A stretch of 8,819 bases of DNA from Candidatus Eiseniibacteriota bacterium. Its GTDB lineage: Bacteria; Joyebacterota; Joyebacteria; Joyebacterales; Joyebacteraceae. The stretch is taken from contig JAUWBY010000081.1 of assembly GCA_030609605.1 (NCBI GenBank), positions 1 through 8,819 on the forward strand, read 5' to 3'. Position numbers and translations under genes: made by a program. This document shows, piece after piece, positions 1 to 5,916 of this stretch (positions are counted from its first letter, which is position 1; each line of letters begins with the position of its first letter). The notes beneath the pieces were generated by a model that had not been told where the DNA came from, made no database searches, and was given only the letters and a program-made list of their open reading frames with translations.

Positions 1-1
1 G

Positions 2-997
2 GCGACCTATCCCCCAGGTAGCCCATTTAAGCTCATCACGGCTGCGGCTGGACTCGAGAGCCGACGCATTGGCAGAAGCGAAAGCGTGACGTGCGTCGGC
101 GCATTCAAGTATGGGATCCGGACGTTTCGCTGCTGGAAGCACGAGGGGCACGGTGTTGTCAGTATGATGAAGGGCATCGTCGAGTCGTGTGACGTCTACT
201 TCTACCAGCTGGGTGTGCGTCTTGGCGTGGCCCAACTCATGGACTGGACAGGCAAGTCGGGGATCGGACACAAGACCGGCATCGACATTGCAGGCGAGGC
301 CGCTGGAAATCTCCCGACACCGGCATGGTATGATCGCACGTACGGCAAGAGGAAGTGGAGCAGGGGAGTGGTACTGAACCTGGCCATAGGTCAGGGGGAA
401 CTCCTGGTAACGCCTCTGCAGATGGCGTGCTTGGTCTGCGGCATTGTCAACGACGGCCCCGTCTATGCGCCGCACGTCCTCAAGCGGATCGAGACCTACT
501 CCGGGCGTGTGATCGGGACCGTGAGAGAGTCGGTCTCATACGAACTCCCCTTCAGTCATTCCACACTGTCGTTCCTGGAACAGGCGATGGTCAATGTCGT
601 GGAGGCGCCCAATGGAACGGGAAAACTGGCTCGCGTGCCTGGAATCCAGGTTGGAGGAAAAACCGGAACGGCACAGACTCCACACGGCGAGGATCACGCC
701 TGGTTTGTCTGCTTCGCCCCGGCCGATGATCCGAAAATCGTTGTAGCCGTTCTCGTTGAGCACGGGGGTGGGGGGGGAGCCATAGCGGCCCCAATCGCTC
801 GCGACGTCGTGAAGGCCTACCTGAGACTTGGCAACACGGGATCAGACGAGAATCCGAAGCCGGGTCCGCTCGAGCGCGAGGAGTCCAGTGTGGCGGCCCC
901 AACCGCGGCTGCTCCCGAGGATGAGAGCGCCAAAGCCGACGCGGACCATGCTCTTCCAGTGGCCGATACGAACGCTCGTGGGATTCGGGAGGAGTGA
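2..997 (+). CDS. mrdA: Penicillin-binding protein 2, C-terminal transpeptidase part (5' end outside window)
   Basis: This is the peptidoglycan DD-transpeptidase of the elongation machinery, a membrane-anchored periplasmic enzyme that cross-links stem peptides and works with RodA. The open frame runs in from the left edge, giving 331 visible residues; the N-terminal membrane anchor and dimerisation domain lie outside. All three active-site motifs are visible. SxxK appears as YPPGSPFK, with the nucleophile Ser at bases 20-22 and Lys at 29-31. The SxD motif is SCD at 185-193, as in many PBP2 proteins, and KTG is at 659-667 within GGKTGTAQ. The conserved stretches FRCW, IGQGELLVTPLQ and VEHGGGGG also fit PBP2. 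After the domain, from about base 830, the protein ends in a tail of some 55 residues rich in Pro, Ala, Glu and Asp that looks disordered. A GTG at base 86 opens a frame of its own but lies inside the domain, after the catalytic Ser, so it is not the start. PBP2 rather than PBP3 is supported by SCD and by the following rodA. Confidence 0.95.
   Translation, partial: ATYPPGSPFKLITAAAGLESRRIGRSESVTCVGAFKYGIRTFRCWKHEGHGVVSMMKGIVESCDVYFYQLGVRLGVAQLMDWTGKSGIGHKTGIDIAGEAAGNLPTPAWYDRTYGKRKWSRGVVLNLAIGQGELLVTPLQMACLVCGIVNDGPVYAPHVLKRIETYSGRVIGTVRESVSYELPFSHSTLSFLEQAMVNVVEAPNGTGKLARVPGIQVGGKTGTAQTPHGEDHAWFVCFAPADDPKIVVAVLVEHGGGGGAIAAPIARDVVKAYLRLGNTGSDENPKPGPLEREESSVAAPTAAAPEDESAKADADHALPVADTNARGIREE
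764..777 (+). repeat. G-run (five G, T, eight G) inside mrdA
   Basis: Bases 764-768 and 770-777 are uninterrupted G, encoding the Gly run of the conserved HGGGGGA stretch of PBP2. The reading frame is intact through it. The glycines are expected for the family; the homopolymer comes from the choice of GGG codons. It is a possible site for polymerase slippage or sequencing error. Confidence 0.7.
987..994 (+). promoter_or_regulatory. Ribosome-binding site of rodA, overlapping the end of mrdA
   Basis: GGGAGGAG lies seven bases before a TTG codon at 1002 and runs into the mrdA stop codon (TGA at 995-997). It is the strongest Shine-Dalgarno match near the conserved N-terminus of RodA and decides the TTG start. 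The arrangement suggests that ribosomes finishing mrdA reinitiate on rodA. Confidence 0.8.
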
Positions 998-1001
998 CAG
1001 A

Positions 1002-2231
1002 TTGCAGATTCTGAACCGCAGGCAGCTGAGGGATTTCGACTACGGCATTTTCCTTGTCACACTGGCAGTAGCCGTGATCGGCATCCTGATGATACACAGC
1101 GCGACCTATGAAGGCGACGGGACTGCATCCACCCTGGTCAAGAGACAGATTATCTGGGCTCTTGCGGGGCTCTTCGCGATGGGACTGGGGATACTGATCT
1201 CCCAGGATACCCTGGAGGGACTGGCTCCATTCTTCTACGGGATCGCCCTCCTTCTTCTCGCGGCAGTGCTCATCATCGGCGTAGGCAAGATGGGAGAAAG
1301 GCGATGGCTTGAGTTCGGCCCGATGCGCCTTCAACCATCGGAGCTGGCGAAGTACGCGGTAATCCTGATTCTCGCGCGCTACCTGGCGTCCAGAAAGACA
1401 AGACTCAACCGCCCGATACATCTTCTCGTGCCACTGATCATGGTGCTCGTTCCCACAGCGCTGATCCTGCGCGAGCCCGACCTGGGCACCTCGATCATCT
1501 TTGTTCTGATTCTTCTTCCGATGCTCTTCTGGGCGGGGCTAAGACCCATCTACCTGCTACTGCTGGCAGCGCCCGTCATCAGTATGATCATCGCATTCAA
1601 TTGGGTCGGCTGGTCCGTTTTCGTTGCGCTTCTGGGGTGGTTTCTGTACACCTCGCGAATGTTCATCTCAGACAAGCTGCTCATCTTCCTGACGTCGGTC
1701 GGCATGGGACGCATGAGCCCTTTCCTCTGGAATCATCTCAAGGACTATCAGCGGCACAGAGTCCTTGCTTTCCTGAATCCTGAGAAGTACCGTTTCAGCA
1801 CCGGCTACCAGTTGATTCAGTCAAAGATTGCAATCGGTTCCGGGTCCGCATTCGGAAAGGGATTTCTGAACGGCACACAGAAGAACTACGCGTTCCTGCC
1901 GGAGCAGCACACCGATTTCATCTTCTCGGTCCTGGCGGAGGAGTTCGGTTTCTTTGGGTGCGTCGTGGTCATCGGGCTCTACCTCTACATCATCACCCGA
2001 ATGCTCAGGCTGGCCGGACTCGTGAGGAATCGCTTCGCCGGACTCGTGATCGTCGGTATCGCCAGCGCTCTGTTTGTTCAGATGGCTGTCAATATCGGCG
2101 TAACACTGGGACTCTCGCCGGTCACGGGCATGACACTGCCACTCTTGAGCTACGGGGGATCGTCTCTGCTCGTAACGATGGGATCGGTCGGCATCGTGCT
2201 TGGCATGAGCACAAGGCGAACGGAGTATTAG
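1002..2231 (+). CDS. rodA: RodA, SEDS-family peptidoglycan glycosyltransferase
   Basis: RodA polymerises lipid II into glycan strands in the inner membrane and is activated by PBP2, encoded just upstream. The 409-residue product is a polytopic membrane protein starting MQILNRRQLRDFDYG, with a first membrane segment at about residues 15-33. SEDS motifs appear in order: QPSELAK at 111-117, EPDLGTS at 158-164, DYQRHR at 248-253, IAIGSG, LPEQHTDFIF with the presumed catalytic Asp at 305, and LSYGGSS ending at 388. The TTG start at 1002 is chosen because a strong ribosome-binding site precedes it and the family's N-terminus begins there. The in-frame ATG at 948 would add 18 residues and overlap mrdA by 50 bases. 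Between EPDLGT and DYQRHR there are about 84 residues, roughly 40 more than I recall for E. coli RodA, including an extra hydrophobic stretch. RodA is preferred over FtsW because of the PBP2 neighbour and the HTDFIF context. Confidence 0.95.
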   Translation: MQILNRRQLRDFDYGIFLVTLAVAVIGILMIHSATYEGDGTASTLVKRQIIWALAGLFAMGLGILISQDTLEGLAPFFYGIALLLLAAVLIIGVGKMGERRWLEFGPMRLQPSELAKYAVILILARYLASRKTRLNRPIHLLVPLIMVLVPTALILREPDLGTSIIFVLILLPMLFWAGLRPIYLLLLAAPVISMIIAFNWVGWSVFVALLGWFLYTSRMFISDKLLIFLTSVGMGRMSPFLWNHLKDYQRHRVLAFLNPEKYRFSTGYQLIQSKIAIGSGSAFGKGFLNGTQKNYAFLPEQHTDFIFSVLAEEFGFFGCVVVIGLYLYIITRMLRLAGLVRNRFAGLVIVGIASALFVQMAVNIGVTLGLSPVTGMTLPLLSYGGSSLLVTMGSVGIVLGMSTRRTEY

Positions 2232-2270
2232 GTAACCGGCACGTCAAGCATGGGCACAAGGGAATCCACT

Positions 2271-2277
2271 GGAAGGA
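2271..2277 (+). promoter_or_regulatory. Ribosome-binding site of lgt
   Basis: GGAAGGA lies four bases before the GTG codon at 2282. The spacing is short, but no other in-frame start codon exists between the rodA stop and this GTG, and the conserved Lgt N-terminus begins right after it. Confidence 0.55.
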
Positions 2278-2281
2278 CAAT

Positions 2282-3076
2282 GTGAGACCTGTTCTTTTCC
2301 ACATAGGCTCGTTTCCTCTCAGAAGCTACGGCCTCATGATCGCCGCCGCGTTCGTCTTTGGACTTCTGCTGGCGAGGAGGCGTGCCAGAGCTCGGGGACT
2401 TGACCCGGACATGATCATCGACATGGTTTTCTTCGTGATGCTTGCGTCGATCGCCGGGGCCAGGCTGACTTACGTCGTGGCACACTGGGGATACTACGCG
2501 AACGATATCGCGCGCGCTTTCAAGGTGTGGGACGGGGGACTGACACTCTACGGTGGCGTTACGGCCGGGATCGCAGCCGGCTTTCTCTTCTTCAAGCGAA
2601 GAGGCGTAGGTCCGTGGTTGGGTGTTGATCTCGCAGCTCCGGCTTTGGCACTGGGGATCGGAATCGGCCGCATAGGATGTTTTCTGAACGGGTGCTGCTT
2701 CGGGCGCGAGTGCGATCTTCCCTGGGCAGTCACGTTCCCTGCCGGGTCGGGCGCCGCAGACATATTCCCTGGCGTTGCGATTCATCCGACACAGATATAT
2801 GAGTCTCTGGCAGCGTTCGCCGTCATGGCGGTGCTACTGGTCGTCGACCGGAAAAGGCGGTTTGATGGATTCCTCCTGACTCTCCTCCTGATTCTCCTTG
2901 CCGTCTACAGGTTGTTCGTGGACCCCTTGAGGTACTATCCGTCGATCTCGATGCTGATCCAGAATGGTTCCCTATCGCTCACGCGGAATCAGCTCTTCGG
3001 GGTTGTGGTCATCCTGGTGTCGTCCGGCCTGATGCTCTACCTCTCCAGACGATCGGCTACCCAAGCCAACGCCTGA
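2282..3076 (+). CDS. lgt: Lgt, prolipoprotein diacylglyceryl transferase
   Basis: Lgt transfers diacylglycerol from phosphatidylglycerol to the lipobox Cys of prolipoproteins, the first step of lipoprotein maturation in the inner membrane. The product is 264 residues, normal for the family, with several hydrophobic segments. It starts (GTG) VRPVLFHIGSFPLRSYGLM. The Lgt signature GRIGCFLNGCCFGRECDLPW begins at residue 129, where Arg130 should match the essential Arg143 of E. coli. HPTQIYES is at 168-175 and a C-terminal Arg-rich stretch (YRLFVDPLRYY) follows. Where E. coli has FHGG with functional His103, this protein has LYGG, a Tyr form that I recall from other lineages with the Cys-rich signature. 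The gene lies 50 bases after rodA and 50 before comF, probably in one transcript. Identity is firm; the exact start is fairly sure because it is the only in-frame choice. Confidence 0.95.
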   Translation: MRPVLFHIGSFPLRSYGLMIAAAFVFGLLLARRRARARGLDPDMIIDMVFFVMLASIAGARLTYVVAHWGYYANDIARAFKVWDGGLTLYGGVTAGIAAGFLFFKRRGVGPWLGVDLAAPALALGIGIGRIGCFLNGCCFGRECDLPWAVTFPAGSGAADIFPGVAIHPTQIYESLAAFAVMAVLLVVDRKRRFDGFLLTLLLILLAVYRLFVDPLRYYPSISMLIQNGSLSLTRNQLFGVVVILVSSGLMLYLSRRSATQANA

Positions 3077-3126
3077 CGCAGAAAAGACCCCCGCCATCAC
3101 CGGACCTCCTCCTTGGGTGCTCTCCC

Positions 3127-3864
3127 ATGACACTCACAGATTCATCTGCGCGCGTCGTTCGAGCGCTTCTGGCGTTTGCCTGCCCGGACTCCTGCATAGG
3201 ATGTGGAACGCACATCGGAAGCGCAGAGAAGCTCCTCTGTCGGGCATGCGCCCGTTCTCTGCGGCCGGTTCCACGCACCATGCCGCTTCCGCGTAGTGAG
3301 GCACAGAGTGGGATCAGGATTCATCTCCATGGTCAACGTCACCGGACTTCACTCATGCACGTGCGCTACGCGCTTCCGTTTGAAGGCGTCGTGCGCGTGG
3401 TCGTGCACGCGTTCAAGTACCGGGGCACCGTCTCGCTGGCCGGGCTCCTGGCCTCGGCAGCCGTTGTCGCCGCGCCTCCGGAATCCGACGTCATCGTCCC
3501 GGTTTCTCTGCATTCCACCCGAAGAAGAGAGAGAGGATATGACCAGACTCTCCTCATCGCTCACGAACTCGGATGTCGCATGGCTCTCCCTGTTGCGTCG
3601 CACGCGCTCGCTAGAACCCGTGCGACAGAAAGCCAGGCGCATCTGGACAAGCGACTTCGATTCACCAACACTCTGGGAGCATTCCAGGTGCGTGGAGACC
3701 GCCTGGCTGACCGTCGCGTTCTTCTCATCGACGATGTAGTGACGACGGGTGCAACGCTGTCCGCTGCCGCAGCCGCCGTACTGAACGCGGGGGCGGATTC
3801 CGTGTCTCTCCTCGCGGTTGCCGGGCCTCCAAAGAGGCCAAAACCGGTTGACAGTGACCTCTAG
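3127..3864 (+). CDS. comF: ComF-family zinc-finger phosphoribosyltransferase
   Basis: The 245-residue protein has the ComF layout: an N-terminal four- or five-Cys zinc-binding segment (Cys19, 23, 26, then Cys38, 41) followed by a type I phosphoribosyltransferase domain. Conserved pieces include HAFKYRG, the basic stretch RRRERGYDQ, the Q..L..R..N..GAF pattern, and the PRPP-binding loop DDVVTTGAT at residues 202-210. ComF proteins are needed for natural transformation in several bacteria and are thought to act on imported single-stranded DNA in the cytoplasm, but the substrate of the phosphoribosyltransferase domain is not established. No other competence gene is visible here, so the role is inferred from family alone. 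The ATG at 3127 has no convincing Shine-Dalgarno sequence and no in-frame alternative stands nearby. The 3' end carries a short inverted repeat and overlaps the promoter proposed for the glycolytic operon. Confidence 0.88.
   Translation: MTLTDSSARVVRALLAFACPDSCIGCGTHIGSAEKLLCRACARSLRPVPRTMPLPRSEAQSGIRIHLHGQRHRTSLMHVRYALPFEGVVRVVVHAFKYRGTVSLAGLLASAAVVAAPPESDVIVPVSLHSTRRRERGYDQTLLIAHELGCRMALPVASHALARTRATESQAHLDKRLRFTNTLGAFQVRGDRLADRRVLLIDDVVTTGATLSAAAAAVLNAGADSVSLLAVAGPPKRPKPVDSDL
3824..3839. repeat. Perfect inverted repeat near the 3' end of comF
   Basis: GGCCTC and GAGGCC are separated by CAAA, allowing a six-pair hairpin with a four-base loop. It is followed by AAAA, the palindrome AACCGGTT (3842-3849) and the proposed -35 box. 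No U-rich tract follows on the plus strand, so it is not a standard intrinsic terminator. It may be chance, a 3'-end stabilising structure, or a protein-binding site upstream of the promoter. Confidence 0.35.
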
Positions 3865-3876
3865 GGCGATTATCCT
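3848..3876 (+). promoter_or_regulatory. Candidate sigma70-type promoter for the glycolytic operon
   Basis: A perfect -35 box TTGACA (3848-3853) is followed by a 17-base spacer and TATCCT (3871-3876), which matches four of six bases of the -10 consensus, including the key first, second and last positions. Transcription would begin near 3883, leaving a leader of about 50 bases before pfkA. The promoter overlaps the comF stop codon and lies at the only clear functional break in the window, between the envelope genes and the glycolysis genes. Confidence 0.6.
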
Positions 3877-3922
3877 CATTAAATTGTGATTGACTCATCA
3901 AGAAGACACTCGGGAAGCGGTT

Positions 3923-3929
3923 GGAGGAA
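3923..3929 (+). promoter_or_regulatory. Ribosome-binding site of pfkA
   Basis: GGAGGAA lies three bases before the ATG at 3933 (five from GGAGG). It decides for that ATG over the in-frame TTG at 3921, which lies just ahead of this site and has no good site of its own. Confidence 0.8.
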
Positions 3930-3932
3930 ACG

Positions 3933-4976
3933 ATGAGAGTAGGGATCCTGACAGGTGGAGGAGACTGCCCAGGTCTCAACGCGGTAATCAGGGCGATCGT
4001 CAGGCGGACAATCGGCAAGTACGGTGGCGAGGTGATCGGATTCAAATACGGTTGGGCCGGAGTCCTCCAGAACGATCACCGACCTCTCGGTCTGGATGAG
4101 GTCTCGGGAATCCTTCCTCGCGGGGGAACGATCCTGGGAACGTCCAGGACCAATGTATATCGCGAAGAGAACGGCGTCGAGCTGGCCAAGGAGACACTCA
4201 CGAAGCTCGATCTGGACGGCATCGTGGCCGTCGGGGGGGAAGACACGCTCGGCGTCGCGCATCACCTGTACCAGGATGGACTTCCTCTTGTCGGAGTACC
4301 GAAGACGATCGACAACGACATCAACGGAACTGATTTCACCTTCGGATTCGACACAGCCGTGCACATAGCTACGGAGGCGATCGACCGCCTTCACACAACA
4401 GCGGAATCGCACAACAGGGTTGTGGTGCTCGAGGTGATGGGAAGAGACACGGGGTGGATCGCCGTCAAGTCGGGTATCGCGGGCGGTGCTGACCTGATCC
4501 TCATACCCGAGGTTCCATTCACTGTGGACGAGGTCTGCGAGGTCATCCGAAAGCGTCATTCCAGAGGCAAGAACTTCAGTATCGTCGTTGTCTCCGAGGG
4601 CGCCCCGTATCCTGTGGAGGAGAACGAGAGTTCGGAACTCGTGCTCCAATCCAAAGTGACGGACGCGTTCGGTCACGTACGGCTGGGCGGCATCGGGAAC
4701 AGGCTTGCCAAGATGATCGAAGACCACACCGGATACGAGACGCGTGTGACCGTGCTTGGATACACGCAGCGCGGAGGAACGCCCACAGCGTTTGATCGCG
4801 TCCTCGGCACGCGCTTCGGTGTTCTCGCGGCCGACCTCATTCACGCCGGCCAGTTTGGCAAGATGACAAGTCTCCAGGGTGACAAGGTCATACCAGTGGA
4901 AATGGCTCACGCTATGGAGTGCATCAAGCGTGTCGATTCCGAGCTGTATGAGGTCGCCAGGACGTTCTTCGGATAG
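3933..4976 (+). CDS. pfkA: 6-phosphofructokinase, predicted pyrophosphate-dependent
   Basis: The enzyme phosphorylates fructose 6-phosphate to fructose 1,6-bisphosphate in the cytoplasm. The 347-residue product keeps E. coli PfkA numbering over the active site: GGGDCPGLN at 8-16, the catalytic TIDND loop with Asp127, MGR at 169-171 and Glu222. At the donor-selecting positions it has GGED with Asp104 (ATP enzymes have Gly) and PKTIDND with Lys124 (E. coli has Gly). This pair is the known mark of PPi-dependent enzymes, and the sequence context (GGEDTLG, HTTAESHNRV, GFDTAV) resembles the actinobacterial-type mixed ATP/PPi clade that includes the Amycolatopsis methanolica PPi enzyme. PPi-dependent enzymes are reversible and usually not allosteric. 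The gene opens a tight operon with the next steps of glycolysis, behind a candidate promoter. Family assignment is certain; donor preference is inferred from the two residues. Confidence 0.95.
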   Translation: MRVGILTGGGDCPGLNAVIRAIVRRTIGKYGGEVIGFKYGWAGVLQNDHRPLGLDEVSGILPRGGTILGTSRTNVYREENGVELAKETLTKLDLDGIVAVGGEDTLGVAHHLYQDGLPLVGVPKTIDNDINGTDFTFGFDTAVHIATEAIDRLHTTAESHNRVVVLEVMGRDTGWIAVKSGIAGGADLILIPEVPFTVDEVCEVIRKRHSRGKNFSIVVVSEGAPYPVEENESSELVLQSKVTDAFGHVRLGGIGNRLAKMIEDHTGYETRVTVLGYTQRGGTPTAFDRVLGTRFGVLAADLIHAGQFGKMTSLQGDKVIPVEMAHAMECIKRVDSELYEVARTFFG

Positions 4977-4979
4977 GAG
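4975..4979 (+). promoter_or_regulatory. Ribosome-binding site of fba, overlapping the pfkA stop
   Basis: AGGAG shares its first two bases with the TAG stop of pfkA (4974-4976) and lies five bases before the fba ATG at 4985. It fixes the start and suggests translational coupling. Confidence 0.75.
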
Positions 4980-4984
4980 TTCCC

Positions 4985-5908
4985 ATGCCACTTCTGGACA
5001 ACAATCAGCTGATGGTGCCCGCCCGTCTGGGCGGCTATGCCGTAGGGGCATTCAACACCAGCAACCTCGAGATCACGGCCGCTATCTTCGAGGCCGCGGC
5101 TGAACTCAACTCGCCGGTCATCATCGCCACTTCTCAATCGGCCATCAAGTACGCTGGTTACAGGAATCTCCACGATATCGTCAGGAATTTCTCGGACGAG
5201 ACAGGCGTGCCTGCTTCTCTGCACCTCGATCATGGAACGGACCTCGACGTCATCCGCGGCTGCATCGAGAACGGATGGACGTCGCTGATGATTGATGGAT
5301 CACACCTTCCGTTCAGGGAGAACATCAAGAAAACACTGGCAGTGGTGGAACTCGCCCACCCGATGGGCATCAGTGTCGAGGCCGAGCTTGGACGCTTGAT
5401 GGGAGTAGAGGACGAGATCGCCGTGGACGAGCGCGACGCAGCCATGACCGATCCCGACCAGGCAGCGGAATTCGTGGAGTTGAGCGGGTGCGACTCGCTC
5501 GCAGTCGCCATCGGGACGTCACACGGCGCGTACAAGTTCAAGGGAGATGCGAAGCTGGCCATCGGCCGCCTCGAAAAGATAGCCGAACTGGTCTCCGTGC
5601 CGCTGGTGCTTCACGGCGCCTCGGCAGTCCCCCCGAATGTCCTCGAGCTTGCCCGCAAGTATGGAGCGGAGTTGCCCGGAGCGAAAGGTGTACCGCCCGA
5701 GAGCATCAGAGAAGCGATCCCGTTTGGAATCGCCAAGGTGAACATCGACACAGATCTGCGCCTGGCGTTCACGGGCTGCACGCGCCAGATACTGGCCGAC
5801 AGCCCCGAGGTGTTCGATCCGAGAAAGATCCTCGGAGCCGCGCGCGAAGGCATGAAGGAACTGGTCAAATCCAAGATCGAGCTCTTCGGTTCGGCAGGCA
5901 AGGCCTAG
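4985..5908 (+). CDS. fba: Class II (zinc) fructose-bisphosphate aldolase
   Basis: The enzyme splits fructose 1,6-bisphosphate into dihydroxyacetone phosphate and glyceraldehyde 3-phosphate, and runs backwards in gluconeogenesis. The 307-residue protein shows the class II landmarks: LHLDHG with catalytic Asp82 and zinc ligand His83, MIDGSHLPFREN at 102-113, the acidic VEAELG at 131-136, GTSHGAYK with zinc ligand His180, LHGASAVP with zinc ligand His210, and NIDTDLR at 253-259 for phosphate binding. The segment GAKGVPPE before the last motif and the overall length point to the IIB subgroup, as in Thermus and Helicobacter, rather than the longer IIA enzyme of E. coli. Tagatose-bisphosphate aldolases (KbaY/GatY) share the fold, but the glycolytic neighbours on both sides make fructose bisphosphate the likely substrate. 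The gap to pfkA is eight bases. Confidence 0.95.
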   Translation: MPLLDNNQLMVPARLGGYAVGAFNTSNLEITAAIFEAAAELNSPVIIATSQSAIKYAGYRNLHDIVRNFSDETGVPASLHLDHGTDLDVIRGCIENGWTSLMIDGSHLPFRENIKKTLAVVELAHPMGISVEAELGRLMGVEDEIAVDERDAAMTDPDQAAEFVELSGCDSLAVAIGTSHGAYKFKGDAKLAIGRLEKIAELVSVPLVLHGASAVPPNVLELARKYGAELPGAKGVPPESIREAIPFGIAKVNIDTDLRLAFTGCTRQILADSPEVFDPRKILGAAREGMKELVKSKIELFGSAGKA

Positions 5909-5913
5909 GAGGA
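5907..5913 (+). promoter_or_regulatory. Ribosome-binding site of gap, overlapping the fba stop
   Basis: AGGAGGA overlaps the TAG stop of fba (5906-5908) and lies three bases before the ATG at 5917 (four from AGGAGG). It is the strongest Shine-Dalgarno sequence in the operon and picks this ATG as the start, well inside a longer open frame that extends upstream through fba. Confidence 0.8.
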
Positions 5914-5916
5914 AGC

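Noticed and set aside
591..1421. A 276-codon minus-strand frame across the mrdA-rodA junction.
   Set aside because: Its product is Arg/Pro-rich with no family resemblance and lies opposite two conserved genes.
3824..3853. The hairpin at the end of comF as an intrinsic terminator.
   Set aside because: No run of U follows on the plus strand, and a promoter-like sequence comes directly after it.
3880..3903. A TGAT-N6-ATCA element in the pfkA leader resembling an FNR or CRP half-site pair.
   Set aside because: Only four-base arms match and the spacing is wrong for FNR (TTGAT-N4-ATCAA); such matches arise easily by chance.
3879..5051. A 390-codon open frame on the minus strand opposite pfkA.
   Set aside because: It lies fully antisense to a clear PfkA homologue with intact motifs, shows no recognisable domain, and is explained by GC-rich codon usage that removes stops from the opposite strand.
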